In this document: piece after piece, positions 17,649 to 25,698 of the stretch | How positions within the stretch are numbered: the first letter of the stretch is position 1 | How the letters are laid out: each line of letters starts with the position of its first letter | DNA from: Tessaracoccus sp. SD287 | Lineage (GTDB): Bacteria; Actinomycetota; Actinomycetes; Propionibacteriales; Propionibacteriaceae | Assembly: GCF_017355265.1 (NCBI RefSeq) | Contig: NZ_JADIJQ010000002.1 | Coordinates: forward strand, 1-64,000 | DNA: 64,000 bases | Direction of reading: 5' to 3' | Notes under the pieces: model-generated | Databases searched by the model: none | Told to the model about the DNA's origin: nothing | Seen by the model: the letters and a program-made list of their open reading frames with translations, nothing else | Made by a program: the position numbers and the translations under genes

Positions 17649-19091
17649 TCAGCCCCAGGTGGTCGGGTCGGTCGAGGGAATCTGGCGGGTGCGGATCAGT
17701 TCGCTGAACCACTTGGCCGAGTCCTTGGGTGTGCGCTGCTGGGTCTGGTAGTCGACGTGGGTAATGCCGAAGCGCTTCTCGTAGCCGAAGCCCCATTCGA
17801 AGTTGTCCATCAGGGACCAGGCGAAGTAGCTCTCGACGTTGACGCCGGCCTCAATGGCCCGGTGGACGGCGCTGACGTGGGTGGCCAGGAACTCGACCCG
17901 CGCCGGGTCGTGCACCTGCCCGTCGTCGCTGACCACGTCGACCTCGGCGCTGCCATTCTCGGTGACGCTGATGGGCAGGTCACCGAACTCGGAGTGCAGG
18001 TCGATCAGGATCTCGTCCAGGCCCGTGGGGTCCACGGGCCAGTCCATGTGGGTGCGGGCCAGGTTCTTGGGGGAACGCAGGCGCACGTCGGCCAGTCCCG
18101 GGGTCGTCTGCAGTCCGTCGTCACCGTCGCGCAGAGGTCCCGCCCCGACCCAGTGGGGGTTGTACCAGTTGAGTCCGAACACGTCGATGGGCTGGTGGAT
18201 GGTCTGCAGGTCACCGTCCAGGACGAAGCCCCAGTCGGTCACCTCGCTGGTGGTCTCGAAGGCCAGGTCGGGGTAGGCGCCGCGCAGCTGCGGGCCGGTG
18301 AAGACGCCGTTGTGCATGGCCTTGGTCCGGGCCACGGCGGCCAGGTCGTCGGCCGAGTCGGGGTCGATCGGACGCACCGTCTGCAGGTTGTTGGTGATCG
18401 AGTACTTCGCATCAGTCTTGGTGACGGTGGCGCGCAGCGCCTGCAGCGCCAGGCCGTGGGCCAGGTTCAGGTGGTGCACGGCCCGCAGGGTGGCCTCGGC
18501 CTCACGGCGTCCGGGGGCATGCACCCCCTCGCTGTAGCCCAGGTAGGCGACGCACCACGGCTCGTTCAGGGTCGTCCACTGGTAGACCCGGTCGCCGAGC
18601 GCGGTGCCGATCACCTCGGCGTAGTTGGCGAAGGCGTTGGCGGTGCCGCGGGCGGGCCAGCCACCGTCGTCCTCGAGGCCCTGCGGCAGGTCCCAGTGGT
18701 ACAGCGTCGCGACCGGCTTGATGCCACGTGTGAGCAGCCCGTCGACCAGCCGGGAGTAGAAGTCGATGCCGGCCTGGTTCACCGCCCCGGTGCCGCCCGG
18801 GATGATCCGCGGCCAGGCGATCGAGAAGCGGTAGGCGTCCAGGCCGTAGGAGGCCATCAGGTCGAGGTCCTCGTCGAGCCGGTGGTAGTGGTCGCAGGCG
18901 ACGTCGCCGGTGTCACCGTTGAGGGTCTTGCCGGGGGTGTGGCTGAAGGTGTCCCAGATGCTGGGGCCACGGCCGTCCTCGTGGACGGCGCCCTCGATCT
19001 GGTAGCTGGCGGTCGCGGTGCCGAACAGGAATCCCTCCGGGAAACGGGCACCGGTGCGTGCCTCAAAGGTGGGCGCGGGAGTGGTGGTCAT
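17649..19091 (-). CDS. GH1 beta-glucosidase
   Basis: 480-aa retaining beta-glycosidase of family GH1, with no signal peptide and therefore cytosolic. Signatures are the N-terminal FPEGFLFGTATASYQIEGA, the acid/base Glu in WTTLNEPWCVAYLGYS and the nucleophile Glu in SVTENGSAE; YFAWSLMDNFEWGFGYEKRFG is the aglycone-side signature. Start ATG 19091 follows AGAGGA; the in-frame extension to 19163 has no support. As first gene of the operon with the MerR-HEAT regulator and a glycosyltransferase, it could release a glucoside that the regulator or its partner senses (inference). Confidence 0.93.
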   Translation of the reverse strand: MTTTPAPTFEARTGARFPEGFLFGTATASYQIEGAVHEDGRGPSIWDTFSHTPGKTLNGDTGDVACDHYHRLDEDLDLMASYGLDAYRFSIAWPRIIPGGTGAVNQAGIDFYSRLVDGLLTRGIKPVATLYHWDLPQGLEDDGGWPARGTANAFANYAEVIGTALGDRVYQWTTLNEPWCVAYLGYSEGVHAPGRREAEATLRAVHHLNLAHGLALQALRATVTKTDAKYSITNNLQTVRPIDPDSADDLAAVARTKAMHNGVFTGPQLRGAYPDLAFETTSEVTDWGFVLDGDLQTIHQPIDVFGLNWYNPHWVGAGPLRDGDDGLQTTPGLADVRLRSPKNLARTHMDWPVDPTGLDEILIDLHSEFGDLPISVTENGSAEVDVVSDDGQVHDPARVEFLATHVSAVHRAIEAGVNVESYFAWSLMDNFEWGFGYEKRFGITHVDYQTQQRTPKDSAKWFSELIRTRQIPSTDPTTWG

Positions 19092-19226
19092 GTGCGTCCT
19101 CTCGGAAGGGGCATCGTCGCCGGTGCCCGGGTGTCGCCAGCCTAGTAGGTGGCCCGTATCCATGCGGGAGCAGCATTGCGCTGGCTAGGCTGAGAACCAA
19201 CCTGTCGACCACGGGAGGAACCAGCA

Positions 19227-19694
19227 ATGCAGCTGACCAGTGCGGGCATTCCCGCCAATGGCCACATCGACCTGAAGTTCGCCGAGGGTGGCGTCGGTGG
19301 CCGCAACGTCGTCCCCGACCTGACCTGGAGCGACGCCCCCGCCGAGACGAAGTCGTTTGCCATCACCGTCTACGACCCCGACGCCCCCACCGGCTCGGGT
19401 TGGTGGCATTGGGTCGCCGTCGACCTGCCCGCCACCATCACCTCGATCGCCGAGGGCGCCCACCTGCCCGAATCGGCTCGGGAATGGGTCAATGACTACG
19501 GCTACATCGGCTACGGCGGCCCCTATCCCCCGCCGGGGCCGGCCCACCACTACGTCTTCACCGTCTACGCGCTGCCGACCGAGCGTCTGGACGTGCCGGA
19601 CGAGGCCAGTTCGGCAGCGACGCGGATGGCGCTGCTCGCCTCGGCCATTGACTCGGCCAGCTTCACCGCGATGTTCGCCAACCCCCACAGCTGA
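19227..19694 (+). CDS. YbhB/YbcL-type PEBP (Raf-kinase-inhibitor-like) protein
   Basis: 155-aa cytosolic protein of the phosphatidylethanolamine-binding protein family. The conserved anion-binding segments are present: LTWSDAPAETKSFAITVYDPDAPTGSGWWHWVAVDLP and YGGPYPPPGPAHHYVFTVYAL. The bacterial function is not settled. A clear GGGAGGA ribosome site precedes ATG 19227. A cutinase-like gene starts 28 bp after its stop and may be co-transcribed. Confidence 0.9.
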   Translation: MQLTSAGIPANGHIDLKFAEGGVGGRNVVPDLTWSDAPAETKSFAITVYDPDAPTGSGWWHWVAVDLPATITSIAEGAHLPESAREWVNDYGYIGYGGPYPPPGPAHHYVFTVYALPTERLDVPDEASSAATRMALLASAIDSASFTAMFANPHS

Positions 19695-19722
19695 CTTCGC
19701 CCGACCAGGGCTGTCGGGTTGA

Positions 19723-20976
19723 ATGGACGACGTGAGGTTCCTGCCTGCCCTGACCCGACGAGCCGCAGCCACCCTGCTGGCGACCGCCCTTGCGCTGATG
19801 GGGGCCGTCGGCGCGGCGACACCAGCGCCGGCCGCTGACGCTTGGTCCGACCCGCCGGTGAGGTCCAGCCAGGCCGTGGGGCAGCCCTGCGCCGACTTCC
19901 TGTTCGTGGGAGCCCGAGGCTCAGGTGAACCCGACGGCTATGGCAGGACCGTCACCGGCGTCCGTGACGGGCTGGCGAAACGCTGGGACCGCTCCGGCAC
20001 CGTGCGCCAGGTGTGGCTGGACTACCCGGCGGTGGCCCCGCAGACGCTGGGTGAGGTCAACGTCGAGGACCTGCTGTTCGCCCAGCCGATGCCCTCGACG
20101 GAGTACTTCGACTCGGCCGACGTGGGTGGCACCCGGCTGGCGGCGATCATGAATGACTCCTTGCGGCGCTGCCCCAATGAGCGCATCATCCTGGCCGGGT
20201 TCAGCCAGGGCGCGCAGGTGATCACCCGGGCCATGGCGCTGACGAACCCCGACGACCGGTTGGTGGCGGCCATCCTGCTGGGCAACCCGAGCCACTACCC
20301 CGGCCAGAACGTGCGCGAGCTGTCCGGCTCGGCGACGGCGGAGGCGATCGGACTGGGCGCCTACCTGTACCTGATGCGACGGCTGGGTGCCGAGGCGCCG
20401 AACCGGCAGACCGCCGTCGAGACGATGCTGCAGGTGACCTTCGACATGCACGAGGGCAAGGTCGACAGTGCCGCGATCCGTGAGGCGATGAGCGCGGTGA
20501 GAGCCGAGATCCCGGCGAGCAGCTATGCGGCGACCTACTCGGTGTGCGAGGCGGGCGACATGGTCTGTGACGCCAGCCAGCCGATGGGCCAACTGCTGGT
20601 GGGGGCCACCACGATGACCGATGAGATCAACCGGACGCGCCCGATCCACCTCGGCTACCACGGGGCCGCCATCGCGGCAACCCTGGACTCGGTCGACCAG
20701 GCCATCGACCAGGTCGACCTGTCCCAGACCCCCACTCCCGGTCCTGTGGTCACCGAACCCGAGCTGAGCACGCCGTCCCGGCTGGAACGCCCGACCTGGG
20801 TGATGGCCGCCTCGCTGGCCGGACTCACCCTGCTGGGCGGGTTCGTGCTGGGTCTGCTGCGGGGGCGGGCGATCGGTCGGGCGGCAGCGACCCAGGCGTT
20901 CCGGGAGCGGTTGAAGCGCGGCGCACAGAGCCACGGCATCGAGGGCCACGACAGCGAGGGCCACGAACCGAGTTGA
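19723..20976 (+). CDS. secreted, membrane-tethered cutinase-family esterase
   Basis: 417 aa. An N-terminal signal peptide (AATLLATALALMGAVGAATPAPAA) leads to a cutinase-type alpha/beta-hydrolase domain (about 50-320). The nucleophile is in ILAGFSQGAQVI, with the paired cysteines and catalytic Asp in SVCEAGDMVCD and the His in PIHLGYHGAA. A Pro/Thr linker is followed by one transmembrane helix (TWVMAASLAGLTLLGGFVLGLL) and a basic, then His/Glu-rich cytoplasmic tail (RERLKRG...GHDSEGHEPS). It should be anchored in the membrane with its catalytic domain outside. Actinobacterial homologues cleave esters and lipids; the substrate is unknown. A GTG at 19732 is an alternative start. Confidence 0.85.
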   Translation: MDDVRFLPALTRRAAATLLATALALMGAVGAATPAPAADAWSDPPVRSSQAVGQPCADFLFVGARGSGEPDGYGRTVTGVRDGLAKRWDRSGTVRQVWLDYPAVAPQTLGEVNVEDLLFAQPMPSTEYFDSADVGGTRLAAIMNDSLRRCPNERIILAGFSQGAQVITRAMALTNPDDRLVAAILLGNPSHYPGQNVRELSGSATAEAIGLGAYLYLMRRLGAEAPNRQTAVETMLQVTFDMHEGKVDSAAIREAMSAVRAEIPASSYAATYSVCEAGDMVCDASQPMGQLLVGATTMTDEINRTRPIHLGYHGAAIAATLDSVDQAIDQVDLSQTPTPGPVVTEPELSTPSRLERPTWVMAASLAGLTLLGGFVLGLLRGRAIGRAAATQAFRERLKRGAQSHGIEGHDSEGHEPS

Positions 20977-20999
20977 GGTGGGGCTGCCGACCTGAGTTC

Positions 21000-21330
21000 G
21001 TGGCGCTGGTGCCAGACATTCAGGCGAGAGGCGTCCGTTGACCTGACATTGTGACGCTGGTGCCAGAAATGCAGGCAAGAGCCCTCCGCAGCACCGGACA
21101 TCGTGGCGCTGCCGCCACAAACGCAGGCGAGACGCCTCCCCAGCACCGGACATCGTGACGCTGCTGCCAGAAATGCAGGCAAGAGCCCTGCGCGGCACCT
21201 GACATCGTGGCGCTGGTGCCAGAAATACACGCAAGAGCCCGGCGCGGCACCGGACATGGTGACGCTGCCGCCACAAACGCAGGCAAGAGGCCTGCGGGGC
21301 AGCAGACATCGTGGCGCTGCCGCCACAAGT
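21000..21330. repeat. 52-bp tandem repeat tract, about 6.4 copies
   Basis: Units begin at 21000, 21051, 21103, 21155, 21207, 21259 and 21311, all with GTGGCGCT or GTGACGCT. The approximate consensus is GTGRCGCTGSYGCCASAAAT, then GCAGGCAAGAGSCCTGCGC, then GGCACCGGACATC. The spacing is 51 bp once and 52 bp thereafter. 52 is not a multiple of 3, so consecutive units fall in different frames and the array is not protein-coding. Units at 21103 and 21311 contain the perfect dyad GTGGCG-CTGC-CGCCAC. The tract fills the gap between the convergent cutinase and VOC genes. Confidence 0.9.
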
Positions 21331-21348
21331 TCCAACCCCGGGTGACCC

Positions 21349-21714
21349 TCAGCCCCAGTTCTTGGCGTCCGTGAGGCAGAACGGGTGCCCCGCAGGGTCG
21401 ATCAGTACCCGCCAGGTCTCGCCACCCTGCGGATCTGCCACGGTGGCACCCAGTTCCACCGCCCGCGCCTCGGAGGCCGCTACGTCGTCACAGGCGAGGT
21501 CCAGGTGGAACTGCTTGGTCCCGTTGGGGTTCGGCCATTGCGGTGGCTGGTAGCCGTCGACCCGTCCGAAGCCGAGGGCGTGGTCCGGCCCGACGAGCAT
21601 GGCGTAGTCGTCGTCTGCGGCCGCCACCTGCCAACCGAGCAGCCCGGACCAGAACTCGGCTTCGGCCCTCGGGTCCGAGCAGTCGATGGTGAACATGCCA
21701 ATTCGTGTCGTCAT
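21349..21714 (-). CDS. VOC (glyoxalase/bleomycin-resistance fold) protein
   Basis: 121-aa single-domain member of the vicinal oxygen chelate superfamily. It opens with RIGMFTIDCSDPRAEAEFWSGLLGW and closes with WRVLIDPAGHPFCLTDAKNWG, with the conserved QFHLDLACDD segment between them. Such short members are often metal-dependent enzymes or binding proteins; the substrate is unknown. Start ATG 21714 is chosen over the in-frame extension to 21876 because homology begins there. It is divergent from the AraC regulator with 27 bp between starts, so regulation by that protein is plausible. Confidence 0.85.
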   Translation of the reverse strand: MTTRIGMFTIDCSDPRAEAEFWSGLLGWQVAAADDDYAMLVGPDHALGFGRVDGYQPPQWPNPNGTKQFHLDLACDDVAASEARAVELGATVADPQGGETWRVLIDPAGHPFCLTDAKNWG

Positions 21715-21741
21715 GGGTCCAAGGCTCCTACGATCGGTGCT

Positions 21742-22551
21742 GTGGCGGCTTGGACGAATGCGACACCACGCGGTGTCATCCTGCACCGCGACAGCCATGA
21801 CCGCGCGATCGACCGACAACGGTTCCGCCCCGGGCCAGCTGTCTCCTGTCTGGTGGACAGCTACTGGACCCTGCACTGGGATGTCGAGCAGTTCGGTTCC
21901 TCACTCGTGCCGCACTTCTCGTCCAACCTCACCCTCGAGCACGGTGGCGCCCGTGGGCTGGGCCCCGGTCCGGTCGTCACCGGCGTCCCGAGCCGGCGGT
22001 TCGACGTGGACCTCAGCGGTTCGGGATGGGTGGTGGGGGTGAAGTTCCATCCGGGAGCGTTGGCCGGGTGCTCGGCGGTGGCCGCCCGGGAGTTGACCGA
22101 CCGGACCGTGCCCGCGTCCGACGTCCTGCCCCGCGGGGTCACCGAGGACTTCGCTGCGGCCGCCCGGGCCGGAACCGAGGATCTGGACGCCGCCCTGGCG
22201 CCGCTCGTCGATCGGGCTGACGACGTGTGGGCGGGCGTGAAGGACCTCGTGGACCTGGTCGAGCGGGACGCCTCCATGACGACCGTCGCGGCACTGGCCG
22301 ATGCGGGCGCGATGACGGTTCGAGGTCTGCAACGCCGATTCGCCCGCTACGTCGGGTTGTCCCCCAAGCAGGTGCTGCTCAGGGCGCGACTGCATGACGC
22401 GGTGGCCGCCCTGGACGAGAACCCGGAGGCACCGCTGGCCGACCTCGCCCACGATCTGGGGTTCTTCGACCAGGCGCACCTGACGCGGGAGTTCACTGCC
22501 TTCGTGGGTGTGCCACCCAGTGCCTATCGGTCAGGACAACCAGTGCGCTGA
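21742..22551 (+). CDS. AraC-family transcriptional regulator
   Basis: 269 aa. The C-terminal double helix-turn-helix is clear: VAALADAGAMTVRGLQRRFARYVGLSPKQ (HTH1) and LADLAHDLGFFDQAHLTREFTAFVGVPPSAYR (HTH2, the conserved AraC signature). The N-terminal about 160 residues (CLVDSYWTLHWDVEQFGSSLVPHFSSNL) match the DUF6597-type sensor region of this subgroup. Start GTG 21742 is supported by TACGAT (21729-21734) ending 7 nt upstream, a leaderless arrangement. It probably controls the divergent VOC gene, itself, or both. Confidence 0.85.
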   Translation: MAAWTNATPRGVILHRDSHDRAIDRQRFRPGPAVSCLVDSYWTLHWDVEQFGSSLVPHFSSNLTLEHGGARGLGPGPVVTGVPSRRFDVDLSGSGWVVGVKFHPGALAGCSAVAARELTDRTVPASDVLPRGVTEDFAAAARAGTEDLDAALAPLVDRADDVWAGVKDLVDLVERDASMTTVAALADAGAMTVRGLQRRFARYVGLSPKQVLLRARLHDAVAALDENPEAPLADLAHDLGFFDQAHLTREFTAFVGVPPSAYRSGQPVR

Positions 22552-22574
22552 CGTGGCGCTGGTGACTGATCCGT

Positions 22575-22648
22575 CCAGCAGGATGCCTCAGGACGGGGAT
22601 CCAGACGCGTATGGCGGCCAGCAGCGGCTTCCTGAGGCATTCTGCTGG
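22575..22648. repeat. 74-bp imperfect inverted repeat (IR2)
   Basis: CCAGCAGGATGCCTCAGGA (22575-22593) and TCCTGAGGCATTCTGCTGG (22630-22648) match at 18 of 19 positions around a 36-nt loop. It lies just past the AraC stop, so it may be its terminator, although there is no T-run. Size and CCAG/CTGG ends resemble the repeats at 14311 and 52499. The rest of the 210-bp gap up to the tRNA contains only the tRNA promoter candidate. Confidence 0.75.
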
Positions 22649-22706
22649 GCCGACGCCCCCACAGGAGAGCCACTCCACAGCTATGAGAGGGCCCACGGAC
22701 GCTCGA

Positions 22707-22737
22707 TTGGCATGCCGCGATTGGCCCGTGCTATCGT
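22707..22737 (+). promoter_or_regulatory. candidate tRNA-Leu promoter
   Basis: TTGGCA (22707-22712) and TGCTATCGT with -10 TATCGT (22732-22737) are separated by 19 bp, about 25 nt before the tRNA. The spacing is long, so this is tentative. Confidence 0.35.
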
Positions 22738-22762
22738 TTCCGGGCTGGTGAAAACCAGCAAC

Positions 22763-22848
22763 GCGCGAGTGGCGGAATGGCAGACGCGCTGGCTTCAGGT
22801 GCCAGTGTCCTTCGGGACGTGGAGGTTCAACTCCTCTCTCGCGCACCA
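22763..22848 (+). tRNA. tRNA-Leu (anticodon CAG)
   Basis: 86-nt class II tRNA. The acceptor stem GCGCGAG/CTCGCGC pairs perfectly (22763-22769 with 22838-22844). The anticodon stem CTGGC/GCCAG encloses the loop TTCAGGT with anticodon CAG. A long variable arm (GTGTCCTTCGGGACGT) and the T-arm GGAGGTTCAACTCC follow. CCA is encoded (22846-22848). It is followed at once by a strong terminator. No duplicated 3' end was found nearby, so there is no sign of an island inserted here. Confidence 0.97.
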
Positions 22849-22851
22849 CCT

Positions 22852-22900
22852 GAACCCCCGGTTGACCAGTTCATATGCTGGTTGGCCGGGGGTTCTGTTT
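22852..22900 (+). terminator. intrinsic terminator of tRNA-Leu
   Basis: GAACCCCCGG-ttg-ACCAG pairs with CTGGT-tgg-CCGGGGGTTC over about 15 bp, followed by TGTTTT. This is one of only a few terminators in the window with a recognisable T-rich tail. Confidence 0.9.
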
Positions 22901-23139
22901 TGAGTTCGCGCGGTTCGCTCCATCGTGGCGCGACCCGAGACTCTCGGGACATTGTTTTCAATTGACACGGCCGGTCGGCGAGAGGACGCTTGGAAGCAGC
23001 ATGGCCTTGCTGAATTGCGTGCCCTCACCATAGTTCGGCGGCAGCGGCGTCGACCGCCCGCCCCGAACTCCCCTCCGCACACGCGGCAGCGGACCCGCCC
23101 CGACGACGAGGCGGTCCACCACTCCTGAGGAGTATCACC
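22901..23139 (+). promoter_or_regulatory. intergenic upstream of the kinase/giant-protein operon
   Basis: A 239-bp gap. It holds a small dyad (CCGAGA-c-TCTCGG near 22935-22947) and TTGACA (22962-22967) within locally AT-richer sequence, a plausible -35, although no good -10 follows at 17 bp. A clear GAGGAG ribosome site (23127-23132) serves the first gene. Nothing coding is recognised. Confidence 0.35.
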
Positions 23140-23517
23140 ATGGGCTTCTACGTTGACGACCTGTACATCCACCGGGTCCCCAAGTTCAAGTGGCACGACA
23201 AGTTGACCAACCCGCCGACGGTCCCCGAGACCTCCCCCATCATCCGTGTGACGGCCCTCTCGCCGCAGCTCGCTCGCGTCACCGGGGGCGGCGCGGGAGG
23301 CGGCGGCGACGTGGCTCTTCCCGCCGACGACACGACCCTGTACACCATCCCGACCCCCATCACCCCGATCGTCACCCCCGTGGGGCGCCTGGAGTTGGCT
23401 GACCTGGTGTTGGTGCGCGAGAACCTCAAGGTCACCCTTGAGGCCGTTGAGCGTCAACTGGAGGAGATGAAGCCGACCGAGGAAGAACTGAAGTACACGC
23501 GCAAAGTCCTCGGTTGA
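23140..23517 (+). CDS. Thr/Pro-rich small protein, first gene of the kinase/giant-protein operon
   Basis: 125 aa, family not recognised. The N-terminal part (MGFYVDDLYIHRVPKFKWHD) is followed by a Pro/Thr-rich stretch (NPPTVPETSPII), a glycine run (TGGGAGGGGD, about 49-58) and a second Thr/Pro segment (TTLYTIPTPITPIVTPVG, about 66-83). The C-terminus is a charged amphipathic helix (RENLKVTLEAVERQLEEMKPTEEELKYTRK), probably a short coiled coil. It has no cysteine, no signal peptide and no membrane segment. Position directly before a HopA1-like protein and a kinase makes it a possible substrate or structural subunit, which is inference. GAGGAG lies 7 nt before the ATG. Confidence 0.8.
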   Translation: MGFYVDDLYIHRVPKFKWHDKLTNPPTVPETSPIIRVTALSPQLARVTGGGAGGGGDVALPADDTTLYTIPTPITPIVTPVGRLELADLVLVRENLKVTLEAVERQLEEMKPTEEELKYTRKVLG

Positions 23518-23520
23518 CCG

Positions 23521-24312
23521 GTGTCGATTCCCCCAGCTGGTGAGCGCCTGGCGCGCCTGAGCCGCACAGCGGCCATCCGTGCCGCGGCGCTCACCAGTTG
23601 GGTCGACCCCGAGACCCTGGGCACCGCGGCCCTCGCCGGTGTGCTCTACCGCGCCGGCGGCAGCACGCCGTCGGTTCACGTGGACGAGCGCTGGCCGCAC
23701 CTGCTGCTCCGCCGTGCCCAGCGCCACGTGCGCCACCGCCTGGTCGACTATGCGCGCACCTCGACCGAGGGATGGATGAGTTGGACCCGGACCGACGCCG
23801 ACGTCGTGGCACTGGTGCACAAGGTGTACCTCAGCCCGGCCGTCCCCAGCCTCACCGACGTACTGCCCAGCGCCTTCGACATCGCGACCAGCCTCCAGGT
23901 GCCGGCCTGGAAGGTGGGCGCCGATCTCGCCGGGATCCACCGGGCCGACAAGTTCGTCCTGTACTTCGCCTCCGCCGAGGCGGCCGACGATGCGGCCTCC
24001 GTTCTTGCTGAGCACCTCAGCCTCGTGGCCCCCCAAGGGGTGCCGTTCACCGCACAGGTCGGCAGCACCGGCATCGTATCCCGCGGCATCGACCGCAACG
24101 CCACCAGTTGGCGTGCCGTGGTCTGCCGCAGCCTGGCCGACGCGCTGCTGGCGGCCCGCGCCCGCAACGGCACCGCCACCGCGCCCGGGAGGGTCGTCGA
24201 CGAGGCCTACGCCTCCCTCACCCGGGACGGATTCGACACCCGCGGGTGGCTTCCGGTCGCAGCCCCCCAGCCGGCCGTGCCCCAGACGGCCGACGTCGGA
24301 GCAGTCCCGTGA
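23521..24312 (+). CDS. HopA1-like (LanY-type lyase candidate) protein
   Basis: 263 aa, GTG start 3 bp after the previous stop. No textbook motif is present, but the middle and end resemble the HopA1 family as I remember it. The segment VPAWKVGADLAGIHRADKFVLYF corresponds to the 'xKxxxxxxxxxRxDxxVLY' block; GVPFTAQVGSTGIVSRG and the block SWRAVVCRSLADALLAARA with a C-terminal DGFDTRGWLP correspond to the 'SFGxxRCxLlAxgL...eGidxxrPyL' block. HopA1-family proteins of class V lanthipeptide clusters act with a kinase, apparently to eliminate phosphate from pSer/pThr. The adjacent kinase fits that idea. The similarity is distant and was judged by eye. Its stop overlaps the kinase start (GTGA). Confidence 0.5.
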   Translation: MSIPPAGERLARLSRTAAIRAAALTSWVDPETLGTAALAGVLYRAGGSTPSVHVDERWPHLLLRRAQRHVRHRLVDYARTSTEGWMSWTRTDADVVALVHKVYLSPAVPSLTDVLPSAFDIATSLQVPAWKVGADLAGIHRADKFVLYFASAEAADDAASVLAEHLSLVAPQGVPFTAQVGSTGIVSRGIDRNATSWRAVVCRSLADALLAARARNGTATAPGRVVDEAYASLTRDGFDTRGWLPVAAPQPAVPQTADVGAVP

Positions 24313-25697
24313 GCATTGTCGACATCCAGTTCCGCCTGCCCGAGGACGTGGAGGCAGTCCCCGACCCGGGCGGGTCCGAGGTGATCGCCGCGCGGCCCGG
24401 CAGCCGCTTCCCGTCGCAGGTGCTGTCCGCGGACGCCTGGACGCTGCTGGAGCTCTTCCGCCAACCCTCGACGTTGTCGGCAGCCATCATCGGCTACTGC
24501 GAGGCCCACGGCGGTGACCCGATCACCATTCTGGACGAGGCCTTCCCGGTGCTGGTCGCCCTGACCCGCACCGACCTGCTCGTCCCCGACGGCGACGCCG
24601 CCACCGCGCTGGCTCCCCGCCACGCGACCGGGGAGCGGGTGGGCCCGGCACACCTGGGCGTTCCGATCAGGGTGCTGCGGGACGGCGAACTCTGGGACGC
24701 TACCCTCGAGGACGGCTCCGCGGTGGTGGTCAAGGTGATCGACGAGCCGACGTCCGGCCCCGAACTGTTCCTGCGCGAGACGACCGCGCTGCGGCGCCTG
24801 GCCGGTGGGCCCGTCCCGGACGTGCTCTGGGAGCACGCGCAGGCGACCGGGGGCGTGCTGGTGCTGGGTTGGGTCGACGGTGACCCGGCCGACCTGGCCG
24901 CCCTCGACGCGTCCGGGACGCTGGACGCTGCCGCCGCCATGACGATCGTCCTGTCGACCCTCGACGCCTACGTGGCGATCCACGCCGCCGGCGTCTGGCA
25001 CGGCGACATCCACCCGGGCAACGTCCTGGTCGACGCCCGGGGAACGGTGGGCGTGATCGACTTCGGCATCGCCGAGGTGACCGGCGCCGGGCTGGGTCCG
25101 GCACCACGCACCGCCGGCGGTGAGCAACTGGACCCGCAGGCCGCCGCCGCCCTGCTCCACGACCAGGCCCCTGCCCCGCTCGATGCCGCCGCCGAAGTCT
25201 TCGCGTTGGCCACCCTGGCCTACCGCATCCTCACCGGATCAGCGCCGCTCGACCTGGAACTCCCCCGGTCCCAGGCGCTGGAGGCGATCATCGCCTGCCC
25301 GCCCCGGCCGTTCAGCGACGTGGGTCGTCCCCCCTGGCCCGCCGTGGAACAGGTACTGGCCCGCGGGCTGGCCAAGGACCCGGCGCACCGACCGGAGAGC
25401 GCCCGACAGTTCCGCGACGCCCTGGCGCTCGCGGCCGCCACGTCAGTGCCCGCCACCTCGGTGACCGACGCGTCCCCGGGGCCACCGGTCGGCGAGGACG
25501 GTGAGACCCGGCTGGCCGAGTGGGACGTGGACGCCGAGCTGTGGAGGACCGCCGATGCCGCCGCAGCGGCATCGGCCAGCGCCGCCCTTCTCGCCATCGC
25601 GGCCGCCACCGGCGACGTCGACGCCCACGACCTGGCGCTGCTCTGGAGCGTCCGCACAGGAGCGGGGTCGCCGACCCTTGACGCGTCGGTGCCATAG
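24309..25697 (+). CDS. protein kinase with PqqD/RRE-like N-terminal domain
   Basis: 462 aa. Residues about 1-95 look like a PqqD-type winged helix (SADAWTLLELFRQPSTLSAAIIGYCE...FPVLVALTRTDLLVPDG), the fold that serves as a leader-peptide reader (RRE) in RiPP enzymes. The kinase domain follows (about 115-390): catalytic Lys142 in VVVKVID, the helix-C Glu in FLRETTALRRL, a catalytic loop HGDIHPGNVLVD (Asp233) and DFG at 251-253. HGDxHPGN is typical of atypical small-molecule or LanK-like kinases rather than HRD kinases. The C-terminal about 70 residues are Ala/Asp-rich. Start GTG 24309 overlaps the previous stop (translational coupling). All catalytic residues are present, so it should be active. 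Confidence 0.7.
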   Translation: MSIVDIQFRLPEDVEAVPDPGGSEVIAARPGSRFPSQVLSADAWTLLELFRQPSTLSAAIIGYCEAHGGDPITILDEAFPVLVALTRTDLLVPDGDAATALAPRHATGERVGPAHLGVPIRVLRDGELWDATLEDGSAVVVKVIDEPTSGPELFLRETTALRRLAGGPVPDVLWEHAQATGGVLVLGWVDGDPADLAALDASGTLDAAAAMTIVLSTLDAYVAIHAAGVWHGDIHPGNVLVDARGTVGVIDFGIAEVTGAGLGPAPRTAGGEQLDPQAAAALLHDQAPAPLDAAAEVFALATLAYRILTGSAPLDLELPRSQALEAIIACPPRPFSDVGRPPWPAVEQVLARGLAKDPAHRPESARQFRDALALAAATSVPATSVTDASPGPPVGEDGETRLAEWDVDAELWRTADAAAAASASAALLAIAAATGDVDAHDLALLWSVRTGAGSPTLDASVP

Positions 25698-25698
25698 G

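Noticed and set aside
21000-21330. CRISPR array
   Set aside because: Units are contiguous degenerate copies without unique spacers, and no cas genes are present.
19921-21335. Minus-strand frames through the 52-bp repeats (repeated HQRH and FWHQRH-like peptides)
   Set aside because: The 52-bp period shifts the frame each unit and the frames run antisense into the cutinase gene; the repeat is non-coding.
23521-25697. Complete class V lanthipeptide cluster
   Set aside because: Kinase and HopA1-like genes fit, but no cysteine-containing precursor, LanX, protease or transporter is present; only the similarity is reported.
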